Shown here piece by piece: positions 13,750 to 25,700 of a stretch of 64,000 nucleotides of DNA (positions within the stretch are counted from its first letter, which is position 1; each line of letters starts with the position of its first letter). The notes beneath the pieces are model-generated. The model did no database searches and was not told the DNA's origin. It was given only the letters and a program-made list of their open reading frames with translations. The stretch covers positions 47,431,022 through 47,495,021 of the forward strand of contig OZ018408.1 in NCBI GenBank assembly GCA_963969595.1, given 5' to 3'. This DNA is from Neckera pumila (lineage: Eukaryota > Streptophyta > Bryopsida > Hypnales > Neckeraceae). A program made the position numbers and the translations under genes.

Positions 13750-14677
13750 TTAACCCCTAAAGTTTCATGACTATGTTCTCACCAAAAACGCTCCAAAACT
13801 GCCATTTCTAATGCAACTACCAAATTTTTGGAAAATTAACAATTTTTGACACATGTAACCATAGGATCTTGTAGTATGATATTTTGAAAACATGTGGTAA
13901 AAATTTCAGAAAATTCCACCGTGTGGATCATAAGATATAAGCATTCAAAGTCTTGAAAACCATTTTTTCAATCCTGCGAAAAACCAGGCAGCTGCACTTT
14001 GTAAGCTCACTTTTCAATGAAATATGCCAAAAAAGGTGGTGCTTCTTTGAATTCAGTTTCCTAAACAAGTCGTCTATATGCTTGAAAAATTTCACATCAT
14101 TTGGAATTGTACAACATAAAGGAAAAAATATGTAAGTAGAAAGAAGTAGAAAATGATTCAAAATACTAAATTGTTAAAATTTTAATCATGGAATTTAAAA
14201 ATACCAATCCCAACGGTTGTAATGTTATAATAATCAGTTTATATCCTATGATTTTTTTTTTTCAAAAAATATTGAAAATTGAGTTAAATAAACGACTTTA
14301 AATTTTTTTTTAGAGTAGACAATCCATAACTGCCCGCAAACCAAAAACCCTCATAACTTTTGACTCATTGATTGAAATGGAATGAATCAAAGCATTTTAA
14401 GTATATATAAATGTAGAGAACCAATTTCAAAAAAATTCCGGAAAAAATGATTTTTTCTGATCTGCCCAAACTGCCCAGTTACGAAAAAAAGCAACATATT
14501 AGGTCACAACTTTTGACTCGTACTTCAAAATGTCATGAAACTTGGTACACAGGAAGATATTCCTTGCCCCCACCTTCCATTAAAATTTCAGCCTCAAATA
14601 TGGATATCTCTAGTCACACGTACCTGCCCAAAATTTCTACACGGCCAAAAAACGCATATTGGTCCTTTAGGGGTTAA
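13750..14677. mobile_element. TTAA-flanked CCCCTAAA element, 928 bp (copy 1)
   Basis: The left end is TTAA-CCCCTAAAGTTTC and the right end is GGTCCTTTAGGGG-TTAA. The element is 928 bp including both TTAA sites, exactly the length of the copy at 29110-30037. The two are inverted relative to each other: an 18-bp block containing TTTGATTCATTCC lies 284 bp from the right end here and 286 bp from the left end there. No transposase is encoded. Confidence 0.8.
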
Positions 14678-14788
14678 GTTTACAATCTTGTGAATACTCT
14701 CTTTCAAAAGTGTACTTTAGACAATTATGATAGCCCAAGTCTTTTTTCTTTTCTACTTTGAGTGAAGCATACATTTCAAGTTATTGCT

Positions 14789-15276
14789 TTTACCCTTTAA
14801 GCACTAGGATACATTGTCAAGAATTGTCATTTTATACAACAATTTGCAAAAGAAAGGAAAAGAATTTATCTTCTAAATCCAATTGTATAAGATTGTAATC
14901 ATTTCTATAGGAATGTGTGGAAAAAAATTCAAAAACTTTAACTTTGTATATTGCAAAATTTTTGTCTTTGAAGTTAGAAGATAAGTTTTTTCCGAACCGT
15001 GCCCAACAAGAATTGCTAATTTTAACTCTCTTGGAGTAAGAATTTAGCGCTATAGTATAGTGCTTGAACCCACATTACTTGTCTTGCCCATATTTTTGGG
15101 GCAACATAATTTTTATTACAATATCCAATTGGAGATTTTACAATAAAATTCCTTATAGGGACTATATATTCACACCTTGTATCCAAAACTCAAGAATATA
15201 CTCAAAAGTGACCTCATAGGAACCTACCCAATTTTTGGTTTGGACAACTCAAGACCAATTGTCCTTTAGGGATTAA
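14789..15276. mobile_element. Degenerate TTAA-type MITE (488 bp)
   Basis: The left end reads TTTA-CCCTTTAAGC and the right end GTCCTTTAGGGA-TTAA, a decayed version of the CCCCTAAAGGAC ends seen in the 928-bp family. It starts 112 bp after that element's copy 1. The left boundary is uncertain. Confidence 0.5.
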
Positions 15277-16143
15277 AGTGCTTCTACCTTATAACAACAA
15301 ATGGCATTTCCACATATATACAAACCTACCCTATTTACTTCCTAATGGGAACAAAAGAGCTGACCCATTTCCAATCAGCCATCCGTTTTTGTTGGTTAGA
15401 CTGCTTTGTTTCTTAATCCACTGTTGTTTAGATGATAACTCATGCAAAGCAAGAACAACACAAATATTTGAGGAGGTGTACACTGAAAGCATAGAATGAT
15501 CACTAGATGGACATTGGAGGCTACAATTATCACATGCATTGAAGCATTGTTGGTTTTGTAACCAACTCTTTGGGTGGAAATAGGGTGACCTATTTAAGAG
15601 GGTTGCTATTACGTGAGCATAGGAGTGTAAGCCCATGAGTCTAGAATACTACACGCTGCTGTTATAGGTGTATATACAAGAGAAACCATCTATGATTATA
15701 GGGCATTACCTATATTGTATGTTCAATATTCACAAGCTCGCATTCTTGGGCTCATATGTTAGCACCATTGACCTATATAACAAGAATAGGTTGAATAGAA
15801 TCTTCATGTAAAAACATTCTTGGTAGTTTTGTTTTTGAAGAAAAAAATGCACAAAAATATGTAATCCTTCTTCAATCTATTTTTCCAAACAGAGAATATA
15901 ATTTCCCCTCACCATACCCATACACCATATATGTTGAATTGCTTAAATAATGGGAAATAGGTCATCTCCCTAAGATTGAATGCACCAAAATGCACCAACT
16001 GCTTGTGCAATTCCTATTCATCTAACAAGTCATTGCAACAATGAGTATGATACCCACTCACATAATATTGTATAACCAAGCAATGGTCCTACGCATACCG
16101 GGAAAGTATTGTGCTTTGCTAGATACCTTGGAGAGACTAGACT
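15277..16143. other. Gene-free interval
   Basis: AT-rich intergenic sequence. The open frames here (15278-15636 on both strands) show no motif and no splice context, and I see nothing else in it. Confidence 0.5.
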
Positions 16144-16419
16144 TAAGGTGGGTGCACCCAAATGCGCCACTAACCTTAAACCGCCATCTATACTCACTGT
16201 ACATCTCCAAAATCAGTTCTATACCTATGTAGATGAAACGCTTTTAGAATCAAACTTTGTTCCTTAATAACTTTTGCATACAATATCCAAATGCTACGTT
16301 CTTTGGTGCCTCGGAACCTCCTTTCACTTGCCAACAAGACAATATGAAAATCTGATCAGCCTAGTAACAAGAACTAGACATAGTACCAATTTGTGACGGT
16401 TTTGGGTGTACCTACCTTA
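16144..16419. mobile_element. 276-bp TA-flanked MITE (Tc1/mariner-like), copy 2
   Basis: The left end is TA-AGGTGGGTGCACCCAAA and the right end is TTTGGGTGTACCTACCT-TA. It has the same length as the element at 7475-7750 and is homologous in the reverse orientation along its length, for example the GGTTTAAGG / CCTTAAACC blocks next to the TIR. Each end has one TIR substitution, which makes this the slightly more decayed copy. Confidence 0.8.
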
Positions 16420-17644
16420 TGAGTTAATTCAAGGATTGGGTTAGCTGAGGAGCAATACAAGCCCATTTTGTTTCCTGTAAGAGTCCCATTTTCAAAGGGT
16501 GCATATGGGACCCTGCCTTGCCTCACTAGTAAACAGTGTTATATAGGACTTGTAATCCACAACATGACCCAATTCTACTCCAAAGTCAATGTACTTATCA
16601 CAAAATGCGCATTCCATTTAGCCCCCACCGATCCCTGCATGGCAAAATTCCGGCATAATTTGACTAAATCTACAACACAATCTCCAAAAGAAGGGAGACT
16701 TTGGATGCCCAATGTACTGTGTTCCTAGATAAACCTCAAGCGACCAAATTTGTAAGGTTCCTGTCCCTATGCCAGTCCCCATGAAATCAGCTGAAAACCA
16801 TCCCACCTCTCCAGCAAAACCAACGGATTAGCAGTCCTTGCAGGTATTAAATTTAATTAAACAGTCAATAATTCAAGTCATGGGATGAAACAGGATGAAA
16901 AAACTGACTCTGGAAGGGTAAAACAAGCAGCCCAAGCCCAGGGGGGTGTAATAGAGCGATACCATTTTTGAGAGCATACTGTAGTTGAAGGGCAGGGTTG
17001 GCAGAAAATAATTCTAAAAATAAAGGCCGGGAATTTTTATTTTTTTAAAAGAAATTTATGATGAAAAAAAGGGCAAAAACTATGTTTTTAGCATCTGTTG
17101 AACCTTATTTTCTAGAAGAAGAAAAAAAATTGGCAAAGAAGGGCTGACCCTACCCTACACTTGCGATATTAAAAATCTTACTAAAGCTCTGAATCTGCAC
17201 AAGCTCCAATGTTGAGGTTATTTTGAGCCTACCTTTAAAAAAGAGTTGATGACTTTGATGATGAAGGGTGGGTTTCTTTGGAGCACTGATTTTTCTCATT
17301 TGTGTGTCAAAATCTTGGAAAAATGCAAACTTCGGATGGAAAGCACACATTAAAAAATTAAATAATAATGTTTCAATGTGAACATAAAAATATGGGAGGA
17401 AGCAACAAAATCTTTTTGGGCATCAAGTATATATTTTTTAGTGCAAAAGAACATTTTTTTCATGTGATCAGGCTTTCAAGATTAACAAGTTTGATGTACT
17501 GTACAAGCTTGAATGTATTGAATGCATTGCTCTAAGCCAAATTCGGTATTGCATGCAAATAACATGTAGCTCATCATGCTTCAAAAACTCTTAACTACAA
17601 AACTGAAGAGTGACCGAATACAATTAGCAATTTTATAAAACATG
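16420..17644. other. Gene-free interval
   Basis: No gene or clear repeat boundary is visible. Open frames at 16468-16806 (both strands) and 17150-17350 (-) have no recognisable domain. Confidence 0.45.
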
Positions 17645-18840
17645 GCATGACAAAATAAACCGGGATGGTTGAGAATCTTAAAAGTGTAACTCAATAATAG
17701 CTTAAAACCTTGAGATTTGTTGTGGGAAAGAGAAGTTTAATATAGTGTGGCTTGAAAGAATGTCTTTGTAACGATTGAAAATTGTCATGAGCTTTGATGG
17801 ACGAATTCATTGATGAATGAATTAATTCATGATGAAATGTGCACTAGTAGGCAATCAAAGATTTCTTGAGGAGATAGATATATCTGGATGTTGGATTTGT
17901 ATACCAGAATTAGGTAGCTTCTAAGTGAAGACAAGCATGTATAAACTTGGAGTTAGACAACTTTAAGTGGAGGATCAAGATTCGGATACAATAAAGACTT
18001 ATACTTAGAATACTTCAAAGTATGACTAGTTGTTTTATTTTAGTGTATGGTTCTAGATAGAAGCAAAAATAGAAAGCTAAAAGTAAAAAAAATAAAAAAG
18101 AAGCCCTAATCTATCTTGTGTCATGAACTTTGATGGATGAACTAATTCATGACAAAATGTGCACTGGTTTGCGAGTAGAGATTGTTTGGAGATAGATATC
18201 GACAAATGATAGACTTGTACATTGAAGTTAAGCAGCTTCACTAAGATGACAAGTTCATTGGAATCAAAGAACTCTCAAATGAAGACGAGTGAGCCAAAAC
18301 TTGGAGTTAGACCATTCCAAATGGAAAATTAAAATTTGGATAAGATATGAATTCATATTTCGAATGGTTTTAAGCATGACTTTTTGCTTTCTATTCTCAA
18401 TTCTATCTAGAACCATCACCATTAAAGTAAAAAAACTACTCATATTTAGAAGTATTCTAAATATGCATTTATATCTTATCCAAACCTTAATCATCTACTT
18501 GTAGTTGTCTAACTCCAAGTTCCAATATACTTGTCTTCATCTTGGAGCTTTCTAATTTGAGTGCATAAATTCACCATATATGGAGATGTCTTTCTCTATG
18601 CTATCATTGCTTGCACGCTAGTGCACATTTTTTCATGAATTCATGAATTCAAAAACGAATTTATCTGTCAAAGCTCATGGTTTGAAAAAATAACCCTTGG
18701 ATGGTTGTAAATCTTCAAAGTATGACTCAAAGATAGCTTAAAACCTTAAGATTTGTTGTGGTAAAGCGAGACTTCATATAGTTGAAAAGTATGGCTTGAA
18801 AGAATGTCCTCATAATGATTAAAAGTCCTAAAGACTATAG
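17645..18840. repeat. Fold-back repeat complex with flanking direct repeats
   Basis: Two arms in the same orientation (about 17780-18060 and 18118-18400) each start near CATGA.CTTTGATGGA and contain AAATGTGCACT and ACTTGGAGTTAGAC. An inverted arm follows (about 18440-18685) with GTCTAACTCCAAGT and AGTGCACATTTT. Outside these, 17650-17780 and 18690-18830 are direct copies of each other, sharing TAGCTTAAAACCTT.AGATTTGTTGTGG and GGCTTGAAAGAATGTC. The arms are AT-rich, imperfect and non-coding. This fits a fold-back element nested in a duplicated segment. Confidence 0.6.
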
Positions 18841-20302
18841 TGATAAAAAGAATTCCAAATAATGAGTGAGAAGTTTGAGAGTCATATCTAAAAATGGTAA
18901 TGTAATAATAGTTGGAAACCTTGAAATACCTTGAGACCTATTTAAGCTTGCTCGCAATATGTGCTTCAAATTTTTTCCTCATACTTGTTTTTTTAAATAC
19001 TTCTGCTGCTCAGCTTTTGGAAAAAGATCTCTATTGGCACTCCCTCAGGCGCCCGTGACCCACAAGGAGTTTACACCCAAATAATACACTGATGGAGGTT
19101 TAGGATACCTTGAGAGCGGCCATTCTTTTGCAAATTGAGAGTGTTAGGTGCAAACATTTATTTACTAGGACAATCATTAATCCCATTTATATTTCTCTCC
19201 GTGGAGAGAAACTATCTTTGCAGGCATGGCCAAAGAGAACCACATTCTTACTTTTACAAATAAATGTAGTGATTTTTGTTGTGTGATCTTTCAAAGAAGA
19301 TTCAATGATAATTGGTGCTCTAAGGGGTCATTTTGCTCTTGTAGGCTTTATATCTTGAGATAGAAGTTCTTGCCTCTCATTCTCAATCTAAAAATCCTCC
19401 CTAGGGAATCTGATTGATTGTTCTCCTTTTTTCTTTACAAATACCTTTTAGTTCAAACAAAATACACATACACACTTTAAAAACTTTAGCTTTGAAAGAA
19501 TGTACATGTTTAGTTTATCTTTTAAGAGCTTAACCTAGATAAATCTATGGTTAAAAATTAGAGTATTTAAATTATTCTAAAAGGATACATGCCTACTTGC
19601 TATTATAATATCTAAAATAAATGTTGTAATTGGTGGAAGAATTTTTTTTGAATTTTTTTTCTATAACTGAATCTCACAGGTTCTAATTAAAAATCATAGG
19701 GTTTAATTGTTTAATCTTAAGACCCTTGAATTTTTGCTTAATTTTATTTAATGTATCTTTGAGTAAATGTTTTACATACTTGAACTTCATCAAATTGCCT
19801 ATTAAAAAAGGTTGACTCTTTAGATTCAATTACTACTTGGGATGAATGAAAAGTGATTTAGACAAAACATCATTCACACATACTTTATTTATAATTCACA
19901 ATATAGACTTCAAAAAAGAGGAATGAACCCCTTAGAGCTTTCACATCAACATTTTGAAGATGAACAAAGTATTGTAGGCCACTATTTTGTCCAAACATCT
20001 TCCAAGCAATACTTGCATCTCTAAAAGATGACCTTTCTTTGTGATCAATTTAATGAAATTGGTATAATTAATATAAACAAAAATGAGAAAAGATCCCCTA
20101 AATGATTTGAACATTAAAAGATTAAAACAAGGACATAATAAAAGATCCTATTTTAAAATAAAGACACTTATAATTCTCACCATTACAAAGGCCAAATAAA
20201 TTATTGTACACGAGGGTGAAATTCAGCAGAGAGGTACCAAAATGAACTTTTCACATTGGATTTTGAAAAGCTTACATTATCTTATATCATTAGACAAGGT
20301 GA
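18841..20302. other. Gene-free AT-rich interval
   Basis: No coding region, RNA gene or bounded repeat is recognised. Confidence 0.45.
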
Positions 20303-20924
20303 AATGTACTCTTACTGTTCCACTAAAAACTCCAAATCAAGCACAATTCTTGTCCCATTGAAAAGCTCTATTTTATGATTTTGACCATTGAAGAAACATT
20401 GGACGTGTTGAACAATCTCGTAGAGGCAAGTCAAGAGATTAGGAAACATTTCTCTCCTAGAAAACTTGCCCTTGCCCATGTAAGGCATCTTGTACTTGAT
20501 GTGCTTCTCTAGAGTAGCCCAACAGCAACTCGCCAAACTAACCCGGCCAAGCAAATCAATGGTAAAGAACCTCTGACACAAAGCTAACAGTAAAGGTCCT
20601 CTATTGATTTGCTTGGCCGGGCTAGTTTGGCGAGTTGTTGTGGCGATGCTCTTAGACAATAGTGTTGATGATAGATTTCGTGACCACTTTGTCCCTATGA
20701 AGATTTATTTATGAAGTGCATTTGGTTTCCTTCTTTTGGGTATTTAGATTGGGACAAATGTCTTTAGAATCCCATTGTTGCCATAGACCTTTGAATCGTC
20801 AAAAATGACGGAGTTGGCAGCATTTACAAACTATGTTCAAATATGATACTTTTTGCATGGATTTTGAGTGTCTATATGACAATGCTTTAGCTAGAGATTT
20901 TGCATAGATCTAAGGAATGGGTTG
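20303..20924. repeat. Dispersed repeat R1, copy 1, carrying a hairpin insertion
   Basis: This segment matches 44652-45121 in the same orientation over several hundred bp. Shared blocks include GCACAATTCTTGTCCCA near the start, GGCAAGTCAAGAGAT, GGTTTCC/AGTTTCCTT, and TTTTGCATAGATCTAAGG near the end. Relative to the other copy it has an extra segment of about 140 bp at 20511-20655 that folds as a hairpin. The class is unknown, and the apparent 115-aa minus-strand frame crosses the insertion and is not a gene. Confidence 0.7.
20526..20637. mobile_element. Hairpin MITE inserted in repeat R1
   Basis: The arms 20526-20560 and 20603-20637 are inverted repeats of 35 bp with a single mismatch, beginning CAACTCGCCAAACTA. 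Weaker pairing extends outward to about 20511 and 20655. Copy 2 of R1 lacks the segment and reads straight across, so this is an insertion. A short CTCTAGA / CTCTTAGA similarity at the edges could be a target duplication of about 8 bp, as hAT-type elements make. Confidence 0.65.
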
Positions 20925-21253
20925 ATGATTTTTGAATGCATGTATCACTGGCATAAAGACTAAAAATACTGTTAATCCCTCCTGGAGAAGCTTTTTGGAT
21001 GGGATAGAAGGAGTTCTAATTTTGTACAAAAATGACTTAATTTATTCCAAATTTGACCCTCACACACAATTATTCTAACTTCATCAAACTTTGAGTATCC
21101 TCTACTTATGAAATGGAAAAAAGTAAATTCGAATTCATTAAAGACGACTTTGGTTAGATACACTAATAAAGATTTAAAATTCGGCGACCAATAAAACTGC
21201 TGTTTAATATCCAAATCTTCATGGTCTCAGATTTCGTCCCCCCAGTGACGGTT
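20925..21253. other. Interval without a gene
   Basis: Transition from AT-rich repeat sequence to the GC-richer gene-associated region that begins near 21,240. Nothing specific is seen. Confidence 0.4.
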
Positions 21254-21589
21254 TTAGGAACCCCTAGTCCCTACAATAGCAGTAGTACAGTCGTCCTTGC
21301 ATTGAGCAGATTTACCGAACCGCGCCAGTAAATCACCAAACCGCCAGTAATCACTCGAATCACACGACCCATGGATGAGACTCATCCCCTCGGATGGATG
21401 AAAAACGCAGGCCTCGCAGCCAGGCTCACTGTAAAAGTAGGCGATGATCCTCTGGTCCCAGGCTCCCCCGGTTTGCAGGAGAGCAAATCTCTCCGCTTGC
21501 ATGCCGTCCATCGCCATGGCACCATCAATTGCGTACAATAAGGCTGCGCTGCAATTACTGATCTCCCTCACAACCCACTGCAGACACAA
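21254..21589 (-). CDS. Uncertain small Cys-containing ORF, divergent from the NB-ARC-LRR gene
   Basis: I do not recognise this reading frame. It is open on the minus strand for 111 codons in a GC-richer patch. The first ATG in frame would give about 87 residues (starting MAMDGMQAERF), with several cysteines (CEAC, SCDSS, CKDDC). Just upstream on the same strand, TCTTGTGTCTGCAG looks like a 3' splice site, and further upstream (21,740-21,810) is a CT-rich tract typical of plant 5' leaders. It might be the last exon of a small gene sharing a divergent promoter with the NB-ARC-LRR gene, or a decayed fragment. No start exon could be joined in frame. Confidence 0.25.
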   Translation of the reverse strand: MCLQWVVREISNCSAALLYAIDGAMAMDGMQAERFALLQTGGAWDQRIIAYFYSEPGCEACVFHPSEGMSLIHGSCDSSDYWRFGDLLARFGKSAQCKDDCTTAIVGTRGS

Positions 21590-21739
21590 GAAGATGCCGG
21601 ACTCAGGGTCGAGCTTTTCCCTCGAATTGAGCCGGAATTTCTTTCACTGGTGATAGAGAAAGAAGCCTGATCATTTCGAGGTTTTATCGCAGTAAAATCC
21701 ATCAAGAGAGACGCATTTGCCGTGGAGGTCAGTCCGTCA

Positions 21740-22756
21740 GCTTCATGAGAAGAGAGAGAGCGAGAGAAGAGAGGAATTGAAGGGAAGAGAGATAGAGAGA
21801 GAGAGAGTGAGAGGGACGGATTTTCAGGTGGGTGTAGTGAGAACTGGTGCTCAGTGGATGTGAGCGACGATTTGTGACGATTTGCGAGGATTTTGCTGTT
21901 TTTGGCGCACCAGGGAGCTGATGCGCGCCGTTGTGGGATTTTCTTCCAGGACCCACCATTTTGTCATCACCCCACCTGCTCTTTTGCGTCCGTCTTTTCG
22001 CTTCGCTTCGCCCTTTACTTACTGTATTGGTGTAGTGTCGAAGACGACGACGACGATGATGATGATCATGATCATTAGTAGTAGCTGCTACTGATCGTTC
22101 TTGTTGTGCCAGCGGTAGTAGCTGTAGCTTTTTTTTTTTTCTCTCTCGCTCTCTCTTTTCTTCATCAGCTGGCTATTGTCCTCACTTCCGTCCCTGCAGC
22201 TGCGTCGTCTTCGCGCACTGTGCCGCGCCTCGTTTTGCGCTCCCGCCCCCCTCCACTCCCCCTTCCCCCCGCCCGCCTGTCCCCTGTCTCTCTTGCCTGC
22301 CTTCGCATGCCCGTCTCTCCCTTTCCCTCTGTCTTCCCCCCCTACCCCTGCCTCCGTCGTGTCTTCACTCTCCTGGGGTTGCATCGTATTAGGATTACCG
22401 TATTCTCGGAGAGATTCTACCCAACGGACCTTGGCGAGGTTCTCTGTTGGGAGGCTCCCTGATTGAGGAGGTTTGCCTGCCCGCCACATTGGAATTTGGG
22501 TCACACAGGTGGGAGGGAGGTGGTCGCAACGGATCTTGTGGAGATTGTTTCCACCTTTCGCACTAGGCGTAGGAATTGGGGTGTGCGTGCAGTTCGAGTG
22601 AGTTGGATGCAGTGTTGCGCGACGACGCTCTGTGCGCTATGGCAAGAATGTAGGTATGTTGAGCTGAGAGGGCGCGGCCAAGGGAGGCGAGTAGAAACGT
22701 CTTAGCAAAACAGAGAGAGAAAGAGAGAGTGAGAGAGCGTGAGGCGGGGTGTTGGA
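21740..22756 (+). promoter_or_regulatory. GC-rich promoter/5' leader region of the NB-ARC-LRR gene
   Basis: GC content rises sharply compared with the 21 kb to the left. The region holds an AG-rich tract at 21,745-21,810 (CT-rich on the minus strand), a GAC/GAT trinucleotide run at 22,042-22,068, a CT-rich tract at 22,130-22,165 and pyrimidine-rich sequence to 22,370. A second AG tract at 22,706-22,738 ends 18 bases before the ATG at 22,757. CT-rich patches on opposite strands suggest transcription in both directions. The long frames on both strands here (22,088-22,504 -, 22,106-22,466 +, 22,637-23,250 -) are composition artefacts. Confidence 0.5.
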
Positions 22757-25700
22757 ATGGGGAAGAAGACGTCGGAAGACGAAATGTTCGTGCCGGACAC
22801 GCCGCGCTCTTCCAAGACTCGCAAGCAGCTGTCGGCTCTGGACGTGACGCCTCCTTCGGGCGGCAGATCTGTGGACAGCGGACGCGATGCCGTTAGCCCG
22901 CGGAGTGTGGGGAAGAGTCCCCGCAGCGTCGGCAAGAACAATAACATGAAGCTGGACTTCAGCAGCTCCACGCCCGGAAAGGGTGTCGGCTCGCCCAAGC
23001 ACGAGAACGGCGATGGCGATCCGGAGTATGTGAACGCCGACATCACCGCTGACGAGCTGCGACAGATCGAGCAAGTACTCCGGTCCTCCGAGCCAAGGCT
23101 GCAAGAGCTATACAAGAAGGTCCGCCCGCCATAGCCCCCTTGAAATGTGTCCGTCGTTGCTGGATTGTTGACGTTTCTTTGGGCTGAAGTGGTGCACAGG
23201 AAACGCCGTGTGTATGTTCTGTGGGATAGAAATGTACCTGGGTTGCTCATTCCTGAAGTTGTGCATTTTTCCTCCTAATCGTTATCAAGACGTCTCAATT
23301 GTTGGCTGGAGAGTATTAGTAGGGATTCTCCCGTTATTTTTTGATTGTCATCTTAACAGCACTCTTCCCTCTTTTGGCCCCAAATATGTCCCCTTTTCTC
23401 TACGCAATGTCGTGGGAGTGACATGCATTATAGCCAGTTGTGCTGCACAGTATCGAATATACCCGTGGTTTACATTGCGGGGGTGGGTACTAGCTCCTGA
23501 GCAACACTGCATGCACATGCCTTCGCTACTTACTTTTTGCATTTTTGATTCCTGTGAAAACTGAAACCTCCCTAATCTTACCACCTTGGGTCCCAACTTT
23601 TCCACTGCGATATATGGATATTTGAATGTAGGACAAATGTGCTACAGGCATTGAAAGTGTGGGAAGTGTGTATGTATGCTAGAATCTCATTTTAGAGAAG
23701 GGTAAAAATAAAGATTGTTTTGGATGTGTCCAATTGTTGGCTGAGGAGTGTTATTTTCTAGTGGGGATTTTCGGACATTATTATTGGAGCATCACTCGTC
23801 TTCTTGATTGCAGGTGTCCGAGTCGTCGTTCAAGGACCATGCTACCGTATTCGAGAATCTGCACTGGGACATTCTCAAGGAAACGGGGTACATGAGCTGG
23901 TTCGGGTTAGCGTTTACGCTTGCGGGCTATTTGAGTTATCATTGCCAAACGGAGGCGAAAACTTCTGCAGGGGAGAGATGGTCCAGCCTTCGGTCGGAGA
24001 CGGACTTCATTATTGATCAACTGGATGAGCTCAAGCTGTGCCTGGAAGTGGACAATGATATGTACAAGATTGCTGCAGGAACGCTTCTTTACTGCTGTGC
24101 TGCAGTTCGACTTTTGAAGAAGAAGAACCGCGGGTTAGCCTTTCAACCTAGATCTCAGAATTCAATGGGAGAATCATATGACAGCCTACAATTGGTACCG
24201 GTAGTCATGATACGGAATAAGGAATAAAGCGCAAACTGGAAGTAGCAAAGGCATGTGTGTATAGCAGGAGGGAGTAGTGCTGCTGACCCCCCCACCCCTC
24301 CTGGAATGTGTACCATTGGTACATTCTCTCTGTAAGATAAACAATCGGTGTCTCCTGAGCAGCTCTCTTCACTCTATTGCTCGCTACACTCTGTTTCTTA
24401 AGAACTTCCCTAAAATGTCATTCTGCAATATCCTGCACGCTGGTCGCTCTATCATTAGCTGAGCTCACTTGTCTCTCGTTCGAACTGCGCCATTTTAGAA
24501 TAGTTGGGAAGCCAGGTGTTGAGTAAGAGGATTGATCGTAGCCTACTATTTTGACCAGCTTTAAACCTTTGTGACCCTAAAATGTCTTTCTGCAATATCC
24601 TGCACGCTGGCCGCTCTATCATTAGCTGAGCTCACTTGTCTCTCGTTCGAACTGCGCCATTTTAGAATAGTTGGGAAGCCAGGTGTTGAGTAAGAGGATT
24701 GATCGTAGCCTACTATTTTGACCAGCTTTAAACCTTTGTGACCCTAAAATGTCATTCTGCAATATCCTGCACGCTGGCCACTCTATCATTAGCTGAGCTC
24801 ACTTATCTCTCGTTCGAACTCCGCCATTTTAGAATAGTTGGGAAGCCAGGTGTTGAGTAAGAGGATTGATTGTAGCCTACTATTTTGACCAGCTTTAAAC
24901 CTTTGTGACTGAAAATTTTGGGTTTTTGGCAGGTGTTTGTGTTTTGTTTCAAAGAATTCAGTGGTGCCCGTGAAGGAGCAGATCGAGAACTCGATTGCGG
25001 AGCTGAAGAGCTTGCAAAAGAACATCACATTTGCCACATTGGCTGCAGTGGGGAACCGTGTTTCGCAGCCGGTGACTGACGGAGGCTCCAGCACCAAACG
25101 CTCCGGACCTGAGCAATGGACTGCCAGTGTGGGCTTGGAGCAGCATGTTGCAACCGTGTGTGACTTTGTGAAAAACAAAGGAATCTCTCTTGTTGGTATC
25201 CACGGCCAGGCTGGATTGGGGAAGACCACGCTTTTGAATGAGATTGTGGCGAAGGTTGAGAAAGAGGAGAAGCGTTTGTTTGCTTACATTGAAGTTGGGG
25301 AAGACCTGAAAAAGCTACAAAGCTCCCTCCTTGAGCAGCTCGGGGGTGGGAAAAAGGAAATCACCAGTGTTGCACAGGGACGCAGTGCTCTGCTAGCTCA
25401 GCTTCGGAAGCTGAAAGAGAACAACAAGGTGGCAAGAATTGCTATTGATAATTTATACGATGTACGCCTGGTGGGTGAGTTTTTCCCTCACAGTCTAGGG
25501 AAGTTTCTACCGGCGAATAGCTGTGTGATCATCACCTGCCCATCTGTGGCCATTCTTAGCAAGGTGGACCAGCTGTGTCGCCCTGCAATGCCGAACTACC
25601 AGTACCTGCCTTACAAGCTGCCTTGCTTAGCTCCACAGCAAGCCAAGGCTCTTTTTATCTCCCATGCTGCTTCTGAGCCTGTGAATACTCTCTATTCCAT